Source: Hyphomonadaceae bacterium (GTDB taxonomy: Bacteria; Pseudomonadota; Alphaproteobacteria; Caulobacterales; Hyphomonadaceae). From it: a stretch of 64,000 bases of DNA. Where the stretch lies: the NCBI GenBank assembly GCA_028285145.1, contig JANQQC010000048.1, forward strand, positions 1-64,000. Direction: 5' to 3'. The notes below the pieces were generated by a model that saw only the letters and a program-made list of their open reading frames with translations, searched no databases and was not told the origin of the DNA. Shown in pieces: positions 43,824 to 51,060 of this stretch; position 1 is the first letter of the stretch, and each line of letters opens with the position of its first letter. The translations under genes and the position numbers were made by a program.

Positions 43824-45668
43824 ATGCACGTCATGCAAAATCTCAGCACGCTAGATGACGCTCGCGCACTCCTGCAGCGCGTTTATGGCTACGAGGCCTT
43901 CCGTGGATTGCAGGAAGATGTCATCGCTGATGGTCTCGCTGGCAAAGACGTGCTGGCCGTGCTGCCGACGGGCGGGGGCAAGTCGCTCTGCTACCAGATC
44001 CCGGCGCAGCTCCGGCCGGGCTGTGGGATCGTGGTCTCGCCGCTGATTGCACTGATGGCCGATCAGGTCGACGCGCTGAAGGTCGTCGGCGTTCGGGCGG
44101 AGCGGTTGGACAGCTCAATGGACTTCGAGGCGCGGGACCGGGCGATCGCGGCGGCGCAGGCGGGCGAGATGGACCTGCTCTATGTGTCGCCGGAGGCGCT
44201 GGCGAGCGGGCTCGGGCGGCGGCTGGCGGGGATGGACGTCTCGCTCATCGCGGTGGACGAGGCGCACTGCGTCAGCCAGTGGGGCCATGACTTCCGGCCA
44301 GACTATCGCGCGCTGCATAATCTCAAGGGGCTTTTCCCCGGCGTGCCGCGCATGGCGGTGACGGCGACGGCGGATACCCGGACGCGCGACGACATCCTCG
44401 CCCAGCTCCAGCTCGACAGTCCGTCGGTTCACGTGGCGAGCTTCGACCGGCCAAACCTGACCCTCGCCGCTGAGCCCAAGCAGGGCGGGCGGACGGACCG
44501 GGTGGTCTCGCTGGTGCGCCAACGCAAGGGCCAGTCGGGCATTGTGTACGCCGCCACGAGAGACGCGACGGAGAAGCTGGCCGATGCGCTGGAGCGGGCG
44601 GGCATTCCGGCGCTGGCCTATCATGCCGGGCTGGAGGCGGAGCTTCGCTCGGATAGACAACGCCGCTTCCTGCTGGAGGAGGGGCTGGTCATGTGCGCCA
44701 CGGTCGCCTTCGGCATGGGCGTGGACAAACCCGATGTGCGCTTTGTCATTCATGCCGATCCGCCAAAGACCATCGAGGCTTACTGGCAGGAGGTCGGCCG
44801 GGCCGGGCGCGACGGGGAGCCGGCCGACGGGGTGGCGCTGTTCGGGCCGGCGGATATGCGGCGCTCGCTGAGCTGGACCTATGACAGCGACGCTGCGCCG
44901 GAGGTGAAGCAGGTGCAGGTCAACAAGACCCGCCAGCTCTATGCCTTCTTCAATGGCGACCAGTGTCGGCGGGCCGCGGTGCGATCCTATTTCGGCGAGG
45001 CCGACCCAGAGCCTTGCGGAGTGTGCGATGCCTGCCTTTCGGAAGGCGGGGAGACATTCGATGCGACGCGCTGGGCGCAGATGGCCGTGTCAGCCGTCCT
45101 CAGATGCGGCCAGCGGATCGGGCGCGGGCGGCTCGTCACCCATCTTCGCGGCGAGGCGAAGGATGACTTCGACCAGGACCTCTCCACGCTCTCGACTTAT
45201 GGCATCGGCGAAGACCTCGCCAAGCCCGGCTGGAATGCGGTGTTCGACGCCCTCTTGTTCTCTGGCCTGCTGGCCGAAGGCGGGGAGGCGATGCGGCCGG
45301 TGATCGTCGTGCCCGATGCCGACGCGGCCAAGGCCCTGTTCAAGGGCGAGCGTACCCTGATGCTGCGCGAGGACCCGGCGGCCCGGCGCACGCGCAAAAA
45401 GGGCGGCTCAGCGGCCTCCAAAGCCATGGTCGACGACCTCTCCTCCCGCGACCGCGCACTGTTCGACGCCCTGCGGGACTGGCGGCTGGAAACGGCCAAG
45501 GCCGGCGGCGTGCCGCCCTATGTGATCTTCCACGACAAGACGCTCGCCGCGATCGCCCATGACCGTCCGTCGACGACCGAAGCGCTGCGCGCGATCAGCG
45601 GCGTGGGAGAGAAAAAGGCCGAGCGCTATGCGAGCGAGGTCGCCCGCATCGTTCAGGAGGCGGCCTGA
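43824..45668 (+). CDS. recQ: ATP-dependent DNA helicase RecQ
   Basis: 614 residues, a 3'-5' helicase in recombination and repair. Walker A is LPTGGGKSLCYQIPA, the aromatic-rich loop with DEAH box is DEAHCVSQWGHDFRPDY. Zinc-binding cysteines are in the RQC domain (CRRAAV...EPCGVCDAC), and a C-terminal HRDC domain covers about the last 80 residues (FHDKTLAAIAHDRP, SGVGEKKAERYA). Start 43824 or 43833; both are ATG without a strong RBS. GC content rises sharply inside it. The 3' end overlaps the next gene tail-to-tail by 16 bases. Confidence 0.95.
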   Translation: MHVMQNLSTLDDARALLQRVYGYEAFRGLQEDVIADGLAGKDVLAVLPTGGGKSLCYQIPAQLRPGCGIVVSPLIALMADQVDALKVVGVRAERLDSSMDFEARDRAIAAAQAGEMDLLYVSPEALASGLGRRLAGMDVSLIAVDEAHCVSQWGHDFRPDYRALHNLKGLFPGVPRMAVTATADTRTRDDILAQLQLDSPSVHVASFDRPNLTLAAEPKQGGRTDRVVSLVRQRKGQSGIVYAATRDATEKLADALERAGIPALAYHAGLEAELRSDRQRRFLLEEGLVMCATVAFGMGVDKPDVRFVIHADPPKTIEAYWQEVGRAGRDGEPADGVALFGPADMRRSLSWTYDSDAAPEVKQVQVNKTRQLYAFFNGDQCRRAAVRSYFGEADPEPCGVCDACLSEGGETFDATRWAQMAVSAVLRCGQRIGRGRLVTHLRGEAKDDFDQDLSTLSTYGIGEDLAKPGWNAVFDALLFSGLLAEGGEAMRPVIVVPDADAAKALFKGERTLMLREDPAARRTRKKGGSAASKAMVDDLSSRDRALFDALRDWRLETAKAGGVPPYVIFHDKTLAAIAHDRPSTTEALRAISGVGEKKAERYASEVARIVQEAA

Positions 45669-46435
45669 GCAGCCGCAGACACCGGCGGCCCGCGCTCCAG
45701 CGCCAGACGGGCAAGCCGGGTCAGCTCTGCCAGCGCCCCTGAGATGAGCGGGTCTCCGCCGCGCCGGCGATAGCCCGGCGGCCAGCCGGGGCGCAGCGGC
45801 GTCACACGGACCGGCCGGCGATGCGCAGGCGGCAAGGCTCCCATCGCCGCAGACCGGGCGAGCCGGCGCGCCATGCGCCGCGCGGCGGGAGCCGGGTCCT
45901 CCAGCAGGCTTTGCAGGGCGGAGAGGCGCGCAAAGGTGCGCGCGGCCTCGACCGCGCGATCCGCATCCCGCGTGCCCTGAACCGGCGGTGTCCACGTCGC
46001 ACCAGCCTCCATCCGGCGGATGCGGGGGACTTCGGCGTCCGGCACGCGGCGCTGGTCGTTATGCGGCCGAGGAAAGCCGGGCAGCGTGTCTGTCAGGGGG
46101 AGCAGCGCTTGCCGCTCATCCCGGCGAAGGCCGGGATCTCCGGAAACAGGGCCCGGACGGGCTGAAAAAGATCCCGGATCAAGTCCGGGATCAGCGGAGA
46201 TTTTGACCTCCGGCAGGCCGTCCATCATCGCGGCCAGAAGCACCAGCCGGCGGGCCATGGCCTCGGCCGGGCGGATAAGGCGGAGCGCGGCGAGGCGCAC
46301 ACAGGCCGGCAGCTGCGCCGGAGCCGGCCCGGACGCCCAGCCGACCAGAGCACAAACCTGCGCCACCAGCGCCCGCAGCCGGGGCCAGTTCATCCGCGCG
46401 CAATACGCGGCCTCGGAAGCGAGCGCCTGATCCAT
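45653..46435 (-). CDS. Hypothetical protein with an in-frame palindromic repeat insertion
   Basis: 260 residues, very rich in Ala, Arg and Pro, with no signal peptide or motif I recognise. The N-terminus starts MDQALASEAAYCARMNWPRLR. Codons copied from 46116-46194 give ADPGLDPGSF...GDPGLRRDERQ, which is the translation of an alphaproteobacterial-style palindromic repeat, in frame and without a stop. The C-terminal part (GGDPLISGALAELTRLARLALE) is helical. Its first 48 codons and upstream region are duplicated at 47236-47420. The gene is likely real because the 5' end was maintained in two copies, but function is unknown. Confidence 0.6.
   Translation of the reverse strand: MDQALASEAAYCARMNWPRLRALVAQVCALVGWASGPAPAQLPACVRLAALRLIRPAEAMARRLVLLAAMMDGLPEVKISADPGLDPGSFSARPGPVSGDPGLRRDERQALLPLTDTLPGFPRPHNDQRRVPDAEVPRIRRMEAGATWTPPVQGTRDADRAVEAARTFARLSALQSLLEDPAPAARRMARRLARSAAMGALPPAHRRPVRVTPLRPGWPPGYRRRGGDPLISGALAELTRLARLALERGPPVSAAAQAAS
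46116..46194. repeat. Paired palindromic repeat element (ATCCCGG/CCGGGAT type)
   Basis: Two hairpins. The first is ATCCCGGC-GAAG-GCCGGGAT (46118-46137), the second GATCCCGGA-TCAAG-TCCGGGATC (46170-46192), 32 bases apart. Repeats of this wording are scattered through many alphaproteobacterial genomes. Here the element lies inside a coding sequence and is read through in frame. Confidence 0.8.
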
Positions 46436-46487
46436 CGGCAGGGATCATAGCTGTGCCGACAAGGCGGGGGATAAGTTTGCTGGATGG
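46293..46487. repeat. Direct repeat, left copy (5' end of the 45653-46435 gene)
   Basis: 195 bp comprising the first 143 coding bases and about 52 upstream bases of the minus-strand hypothetical gene. It matches 47236-47420 with about 19 mismatches and one 9-bp gap by hand alignment, near 90% identity. The stretch between the copies is foreign to both. Confidence 0.9.
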
Positions 46488-46717
46488 GTAATGGGGATGG
46501 GCGAAAGGGTGGGGATAGAGCCACTTAATACCAATAGGGACGTCGGAAATTATGTTTGCAATGTCTACTTTGGGTAAGGGTTGGAAATCCAATTCTAATC
46601 CTCGTGAGCGGCTAGCGAGAGTAATATTAGCAAACAAGGAAAAGTGATTTTGATTATCAAATCACACAGTTTTATCAATGAGATTGCATTTTAAGGTAGA
46701 ATCTCCATATTGCAGAA
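46488..46717. other. AT-rich spacer ahead of the cysteine-cluster gene
   Basis: Clearly AT-richer than the flanks (for example AATCACACAGTTTTATCAA). It holds an imperfect hairpin GTGATTT-TGATTATC-AAATCAC at 46645-46666. No gene is supported here. It probably carries the promoter of the following gene; I see no good consensus. Confidence 0.4.
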
Positions 46718-47230
46718 ATGGCTGTTTGCAACTTTGCCCAAGCTTGGCCCCGCAATCCACAAGTGCCTTCTGTGTGGCACGACTCCTCGCGCGATCTATG
46801 GGTGAAGACGCCTTTTGCGAATGACAACCGCGAAACGCTCACAAACGGCAAGACTAAAGGCGTGAAGCTTAACTGGAACAAAGCCGACAAGCACTGGGAG
46901 CTTGCCAAAGGGCGCTACGAGGAGATCGTAGCAGTGCTATTGCATAAATGGGGTAGGTGTTGGGTTATTCAAAATCAGAACCTTCAAGAGACATGTGCGT
47001 ATAGCTGTCGCACCGCGAAAGGTCCCGACTGCACATGCTCTTGCGGCGGTGTCTATCACGGGAGCGAGAGTCACGAGCGCTGGTACGATATTGGCGAAAC
47101 GTTTTCGACCCGGCACACGGGCACCGAGCTATCGTGCCGAATACTCACACCGAACGACCTCACCGCTGGTGCAGTCGCCAAGATCAAGAAAGAGCCGAGA
47201 GTGTACGCGCCAAACGACCCTTGGCCGTAA
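46718..47230 (+). CDS. Hypothetical protein with a Cys/His cluster
   Basis: 170 residues. The notable part is C-x3-C-x7-C-x-C-x-C-x4-H (Cys93, 97, 105, 107, 109 and His114, in ETCAYSCRTAKGPDCTCSC), a likely zinc or other metal site. The N-terminal half is charged with many Trp and Lys. I recall similar CxxxC...DCxCSCxGxxHG proteins in accessory regions, without a known function. No RBS is obvious before the ATG, so the start is uncertain. It sits alone between the two direct-repeat copies and was presumably brought in with them. Confidence 0.6.
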   Translation: MAVCNFAQAWPRNPQVPSVWHDSSRDLWVKTPFANDNRETLTNGKTKGVKLNWNKADKHWELAKGRYEEIVAVLLHKWGRCWVIQNQNLQETCAYSCRTAKGPDCTCSCGGVYHGSESHERWYDIGETFSTRHTGTELSCRILTPNDLTAGAVAKIKKEPRVYAPNDPWP

Positions 47231-47235
47231 TCAAC

Positions 47236-47369
47236 AGGCGCACACAGGCGGGCAGCTGCGCCGGAGCCGGGCCAGACGTCCAGCTGACAAGTGTGCAGAC
47301 CTGCGCCCGCAAACGGGGCCAGTTCATCCGCGCGCAATATGCCGCCTCAGAAGCGAGCGCCTGATCCAT
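47236..47369 (-). pseudogene. Truncated copy of the 45653-46435 gene
   Basis: Begins MDQALASEAAYCARMNWPRLRAQ and keeps the ancestral frame for about 45 codons, with a 3-codon deletion, until the repeat ends at 47236; then it runs into unrelated sequence. It is a remnant of the duplication, not a functional gene. Confidence 0.85.
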
Positions 47370-47420
47370 CGGGAGGGATCATAGCTTTGCGGACAAGGAG
47401 GGGGATAAGTTTGCTGGATG
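47236..47420. repeat. Direct repeat, right copy
   Basis: 185-bp second copy of 46293-46487, containing the truncated gene start and its upstream sequence. Identity stops abruptly at 47236 on the left and after GGATG at 47420 on the right. Confidence 0.9.
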
Positions 47421-47524
47421 TGTATCAACGACTAGCGGAAGGGCGGGGACAAACCATCGACTATCAAGTTCGCGAAGCAAAACCAGCGACCAAGCTCTAG
47501 CAGCGTGTGATCGAAGTCCGATAG

Positions 47525-48070
47525 TTAGGTGATTTCAAAGGAGCGAGCTCCGACTGTTAGGTCCAAGATCTTGTTTTGCAGAAGACGAACGAGGTCTTCC
47601 GTCGCTGCAAGCTCATCAATCTCAGCTCTGGTCACAACAAGAAGCCGTCTTTGATCGCGCTGGAACGCAGTGCGAATAGTGTCATGAGCAGCCCTTAGGT
47701 CCTTCGCTGTGCCTGTAATGCCTTGGGCCGCTACAAATACGCCATGATCGAGATGCATTTCATTCATCTTAGCAAGGAAATTCCTAATCTCCGCAGCACC
47801 AACTGGGCCGGCCACGTTCTTACATTCCGCTACCAGTATGGTTGGCAGAAAGTCGAAGCCGGTTGGAACTCGCGAGTTCCAAAAGCAAACATCAATCTCA
47901 GCACTCCCCGCAGCGTTCAATAGATTGTTTCCGTGATGCCTGATGCCGTCACACTCGGAGAATAGGTATGCGACTAACCTTTCCAACGCTCTACCTCTTG
48001 CAGTCGCGTCTCCTGCTCCGTTCATCTGTATTAGTTCGTTGTCGATTGTACCCTTGTCGTAAGTGCCCAT
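47525..48070 (-). CDS. Mrr-like restriction endonuclease domain protein (PD-(D/E)xK)
   Basis: 181 residues. The nuclease core is readable: GRALERLVAYLF (Glu30), SAEIDVCFW (Asp60), TILVAECKN (Glu82-x-Lys84), followed by GAAEIRNFLAKM. This is the E...D...(E/Q)xK layout of type IV Mrr-type and related restriction nucleases. The C-terminal part LLVVTRAEIDELAATEDLVRLL resembles the end of the same fold. No other domain is present. The ATG at 48070 is 1 base after the stop of the upstream gene, so the two are translated together. Codon use and base composition differ from recQ nearby, fitting acquisition. Confidence 0.75.
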   Translation of the reverse strand: MGTYDKGTIDNELIQMNGAGDATARGRALERLVAYLFSECDGIRHHGNNLLNAAGSAEIDVCFWNSRVPTGFDFLPTILVAECKNVAGPVGAAEIRNFLAKMNEMHLDHGVFVAAQGITGTAKDLRAAHDTIRTAFQRDQRRLLVVTRAEIDELAATEDLVRLLQNKILDLTVGARSFEIT

Positions 48071-48071
48071 G

Positions 48072-49007
48072 TCACTGCACCAAGTGGGCCAGACGATTGC
48101 GGGCTGAGCGCATAGCTGACGCCAACTCGGAGTGTGCCAGGAGTTCCTCAATTTCTGTTAGTCCGACGACGCAAATAAGTGGCGACAAGCTGGTTGCTCG
48201 AAGAGAAGACTCGGAACCTCCATCAACTACCACTAGTCCTGCAGCAGCACCGAGTTTCTCCGTGTACCGGCGAACTTGGTTGATTGCTCCTCGAGTATTG
48301 CGGACTCGTTGTCCTGCCTTGAGTTCAACAACGAGCGGGCCACGAAAGAAGCGATGCTTCGGCGAAAACCATGCCGCAAAGTCAGGTAGAAATTTCTTCT
48401 GGTCACTCATTTCCTGTGGTTCGACTGCGAAAGAATCAATCTCGGACGAGAACTTGAATGCGTTAAAGAGTCGATGCTGTGCGGAGTTCTCAAAATTTAG
48501 GTTTTTCAGGTTAGACCGACGCTCTTTGGAGCTCTGAAAATGCAAGCTCTCTACATCCCGATTTGATGTAAGCATATCGAAGTCGACTGGCTGTTCCTGA
48601 AGTGGGCTTCTAAGTAGATCGACGTGCTCAAGAAACGCGCCTAGCTGAAACTTAAGTGACGCCTCGTTATCCATTGGCACGGATAGAACTGCTGCCGATT
48701 GAAGTACCGACGGAATTGGTCCCTTGCCTATTATAAGCAGTGGGCGTCCCAGTGCTGTTGCCAACCCAAGTTCAAAAGATACGTTCGAATTTATCCGCTC
48801 TTCTATCACTGCGATTACGAAATCGGCCTTACCTATTAACTCAGTTGTTGAATTGAGCAGTGATTTGTCGCGTGTGCTGAGGTCGTCGAGGCTCAGTATC
48901 TCCACGCCGTAGAGCGCGAGTGTCGAATTGAGTAACGACAAGTTGGTGTCGAAAGGTGCTGAGACGAAAGCTCTGTATGCTTTTTGGGTACCTGCTGGTT
49001 CAGCCAT
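48072..49007 (-). CDS. TIR/deoxyribosyltransferase-like domain fused to a PD-(D/E)xK nuclease (candidate defence effector)
   Basis: 311 residues in two domains. Residues about 10-130: FVSAPFDTNLSLLNSTL, ADFVIAVIEE and NVSFELGLATALGRPLLII. This pattern fits TIR or nucleoside 2-deoxyribosyltransferase folds, with Glu79 as the candidate catalytic or sensing glutamate. Residues about 165-265: LPDF (Asp209), LVVELK (Glu228-x-Lys230) and AINQVRRY (Gln244), a PD-(D/E)xK nuclease reminiscent of the Shedu/DUF4263 core. AGGAA is 6 bases ahead of the ATG at 49007. First gene of a two-gene unit with the Mrr-like protein. Neither the exact family of the N-domain nor the trigger can be decided by eye. It is AT-richer than the chromosome around it. 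Confidence 0.7.
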   Translation of the reverse strand: MAEPAGTQKAYRAFVSAPFDTNLSLLNSTLALYGVEILSLDDLSTRDKSLLNSTTELIGKADFVIAVIEERINSNVSFELGLATALGRPLLIIGKGPIPSVLQSAAVLSVPMDNEASLKFQLGAFLEHVDLLRSPLQEQPVDFDMLTSNRDVESLHFQSSKERRSNLKNLNFENSAQHRLFNAFKFSSEIDSFAVEPQEMSDQKKFLPDFAAWFSPKHRFFRGPLVVELKAGQRVRNTRGAINQVRRYTEKLGAAAGLVVVDGGSESSLRATSLSPLICVVGLTEIEELLAHSELASAMRSARNRLAHLVQ

Positions 49008-49407
49008 GCGCTGTTCCTTACTGACGGTCTCAGAAGCGATACTAACCCTGTACGCTTGGTAGCATTCAAGCGAAAATCTGCAACCTAGGATGGCGAAGGT
49101 GGCGCTTGGCTTTGCGGCAGCTCTCCCTGAGCTGCTCACAACACATCCATTTCATTTTACGATCTCTCAGGCTGACGTTAGATGCGTATTTAGGTCGGTT
49201 GTGTTTTCGTAGCTGGGTCTCGGCAATGCGTTGAGACCAGACCTTGCCGCCAATGCACGATGGGATTCGTGCATCGCTGACAAACGAATAGGGCCATGGC
49301 TAGGGCTTCCAGTGTGAAGCTCCTGCTCCATGAGTCGGAGGACAAGGATAGGGATCAGATCAACCAGAAACGGCAGAGCATCAAAGCCTAGCCAAGATGG
49401 TCTTCGA
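49008..49407. other. 400-bp non-coding stretch upstream of the nuclease operon
   Basis: It should hold the operon promoter. Two hairpins are visible: GGTCTC...GAGACC at about 49217-49239 and ATGCACGA-TGGGAT-TCGTGCAT at 49253-49274. An 87-codon open frame on the minus strand (49167-49430) has no RBS or recognisable content, and I do not call it a gene. An undetected small RNA is possible but unsupported. Confidence 0.35.
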
Positions 49408-49923
49408 TCAGCGGATTCTTCGACTTTCAAGCGTCCCGGTGTTTATGAATTGCGGTGTCTCGTTTTGATCTAGAGGATCCTGTTCGGCGCTATAGTTGCG
49501 AACTTCGAAGGTGCCGCTGGACCGACGTCCATTGTTGGAAAGCCGAAAACGCGAAGTCGTGACGTCGTAACCAGATACGCGGCTATTCTCGTCATAATAA
49601 ATGGTCACTGCCCGCGTTCTGTAACGCTGCTCAGCTGCGGCCGGCCGCCAAGTGCCAACAGCGTCGCTGCGCGCCAGTCTCGAAGCATTATTGTCCTGCG
49701 TGAGAACCGTCCCGTCCGATGTGAGCAGGGATGTCTGGCTAGACTCGCATGTGTCGACGAAACCGCCCTGGACAAGGTCTTCACACGGAGTCCCGTCAAT
49801 AACCTCGACCACATAATTCGTCAGAAAGGCTCCCACCACGGGATCGGGCTCTTCCTGCGTATTGGCTGTTCCACTTATCAAGACGACGGCACCGCACGCG
49901 GCGATCACTTGTTTGGACTTCAT
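49408..49923 (-). CDS. Exported hypothetical protein
   Basis: 171 residues. A signal peptide (MKSKQVIAACGAVVLISGTANT) suggests export. The mature part has a pair of cysteines (GTPCEDLVQGGFVDTCESS) that could form a disulfide and a beta-rich C-terminal half (RAVTIYYDENSRVSGYDVTTSRF). I do not recognise the family. ATG at 49923 is chosen for the signal peptide. It lies between the nuclease operon and a degraded duplicate, so it may be part of the acquired segment. Confidence 0.55.
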   Translation of the reverse strand: MKSKQVIAACGAVVLISGTANTQEEPDPVVGAFLTNYVVEVIDGTPCEDLVQGGFVDTCESSQTSLLTSDGTVLTQDNNASRLARSDAVGTWRPAAAEQRYRTRAVTIYYDENSRVSGYDVTTSRFRLSNNGRRSSGTFEVRNYSAEQDPLDQNETPQFINTGTLESRRIR

Positions 49924-50052
49924 TTTATCCCCCTGTTGATTCCCAACGCTTGTATACCAAAGGTTGTGCTGCGTGACCAATGAGGCTGAGGGTTCGTCTT
50001 CACGCAGACAGCCAATGTGCGTGTCGCCGACAAAGCAGGACTGCTTTACAAT

Positions 50053-50129
50053 GACGCCGACATCCAGCAGGGCGTCTGACCGTCCGCAGGGGCAGGGAGT
50101 TCCATGACGGCCCAGACGCGATAGGTCTC
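50053..50129 (-). pseudogene. Broken copy of an internal part of the 50682-50954 gene
   Basis: 77 bp nearly identical to 50784-50861 (about 8 mismatches and a 1-base deletion by eye). The deletion shifts the frame in the middle of what corresponds to VMEFACPCG, and both ends of the gene are missing. Confidence 0.85.
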
Positions 50130-50167
50130 ACTGGGGATCAGCGCTAAAGCCTGGCGAAGGCGGTTTT

Positions 50168-50557
50168 TTACGCCAGCTCCTGCAAGAGCTGGATAAGGTT
50201 GCCGCACGTGTCGTTGAAGATGGCGATCTTGACGGTTCCGGCATCGGTCGGCGGCTGGGTGAACTCGACCCCCTTGGCCCGGAGCCGCGCATATTCGGCG
50301 TCGATATCGTCAACGCTGAAGGCGGTGAATGGAATGCCGTCCTGCATCAAGGCGGCCTGATAGGTGCGTGTGGCGGGATGCTGGTTGGGCTCCAGCGCCA
50401 GTTCGACTCCGTCGGGTTCGTCTTTGGACACAAGGGTCAGCCAGCGGAATTCGCCGAGCGGAATATCGTGCTTCACAACGAAGCCGAGCGTTTCCGTGTA
50501 AAAGGCGAGGGCTTTCGCCTGATCGTCGACGCACACGCTTTTAATGTACATTTTCAT
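50168..50557 (-). CDS. VOC (glyoxalase/bleomycin resistance) superfamily protein
   Basis: 129 residues, two beta-alpha-beta-beta-beta units: IKSVCVDDQAKALAFYTETLGF and IPFTAFSVDDIDAEYARLRAKGVEF, ending NDTCGNLIQLLQ. Typical metal-binding VOC enzymes end DPxGNxIEL; here the Glu position is Gln and the N-terminal His position is Cys. A metal may therefore be bound differently or not at all. GAGGAGG is 8 bases ahead of the ATG. Confidence 0.88.
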   Translation of the reverse strand: MKMYIKSVCVDDQAKALAFYTETLGFVVKHDIPLGEFRWLTLVSKDEPDGVELALEPNQHPATRTYQAALMQDGIPFTAFSVDDIDAEYARLRAKGVEFTQPPTDAGTVKIAIFNDTCGNLIQLLQELA

Positions 50558-50681
50558 GGCTGGGCCTCCTCGCCGATCTCCCGCTGCACAGGATTTGTCG
50601 CAGACAAACCGGCGGAGTTCCAGAACGAGCATTTGCTTTTCCAGAGGGATGGCGCCGAGGGGCCGTACGGGCAGTCCTACC

Positions 50682-50954
50682 TCACACCGTCTCCACCTCT
50701 TTCGGGGCTTCGGTACGGCGCGTCTTTTCCTTGGCCTTGGGCTTGGGCAGGAGGCGGAAGCGGGTCTGGCACCAGGCGAAGCCGACGCCGACATCCAGCA
50801 GGGCGTCGGAGCGTCCACAGGGGCAGGCGAACTCCATGACCGCCCAGACGCGGTAAGTCTCGCCGGCGACGAGCGGCACGGGCTCGCCCGTGACATGGTT
50901 CGGGGCCGCGTTCACGCACAGCACCAGATCGCCGGACCCAACATCGTAACTCAT
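50682..50954 (-). CDS. Hypothetical protein with CPCGRS motif
   Basis: 90 residues: a beta-rich core (GDLVLCVNAAP, GETYRVWAVMEFACPCGRSDALLDVGV) and a basic Lys-rich tail. The Cys pair could bind metal together with Cys13. I do not know the family. A fragment of it is duplicated at 50053-50129, which suggests that this copy is the resident gene. Confidence 0.6.
   Translation of the reverse strand: MSYDVGSGDLVLCVNAAPNHVTGEPVPLVAGETYRVWAVMEFACPCGRSDALLDVGVGFAWCQTRFRLLPKPKAKEKTRRTEAPKEVETV
50784..50861. repeat. Duplicated segment, intact copy
   Basis: Inside the 90-residue gene; matches 50053-50129. Together the two copies flank the VOC gene and mark one edge of the rearranged region. Confidence 0.85.
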
Positions 50955-51060
50955 CGCGTTACTTTATCATGAGGCGGGCGATCGGCCCACATGGGGATTG
51001 GGCAGTTTTCAAGGGGAGGTTGGCTGGCATTGGAATGGGTGAGTGTTCCGTTCTGTGCCT

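Noticed and set aside
49167-49430. 87-codon open frame on the minus strand between the nuclease operon and the exported protein
   Set aside because: No RBS, no recognisable motif or signal peptide, it overlaps the next gene and spans two inverted repeats; more likely chance.
46436-50167. Insertion sequence or integrase behind the accessory segment
   Set aside because: No transposase, recombinase, terminal inverted repeats or tRNA-derived attachment site were found here; only imperfect duplicated gene fragments.
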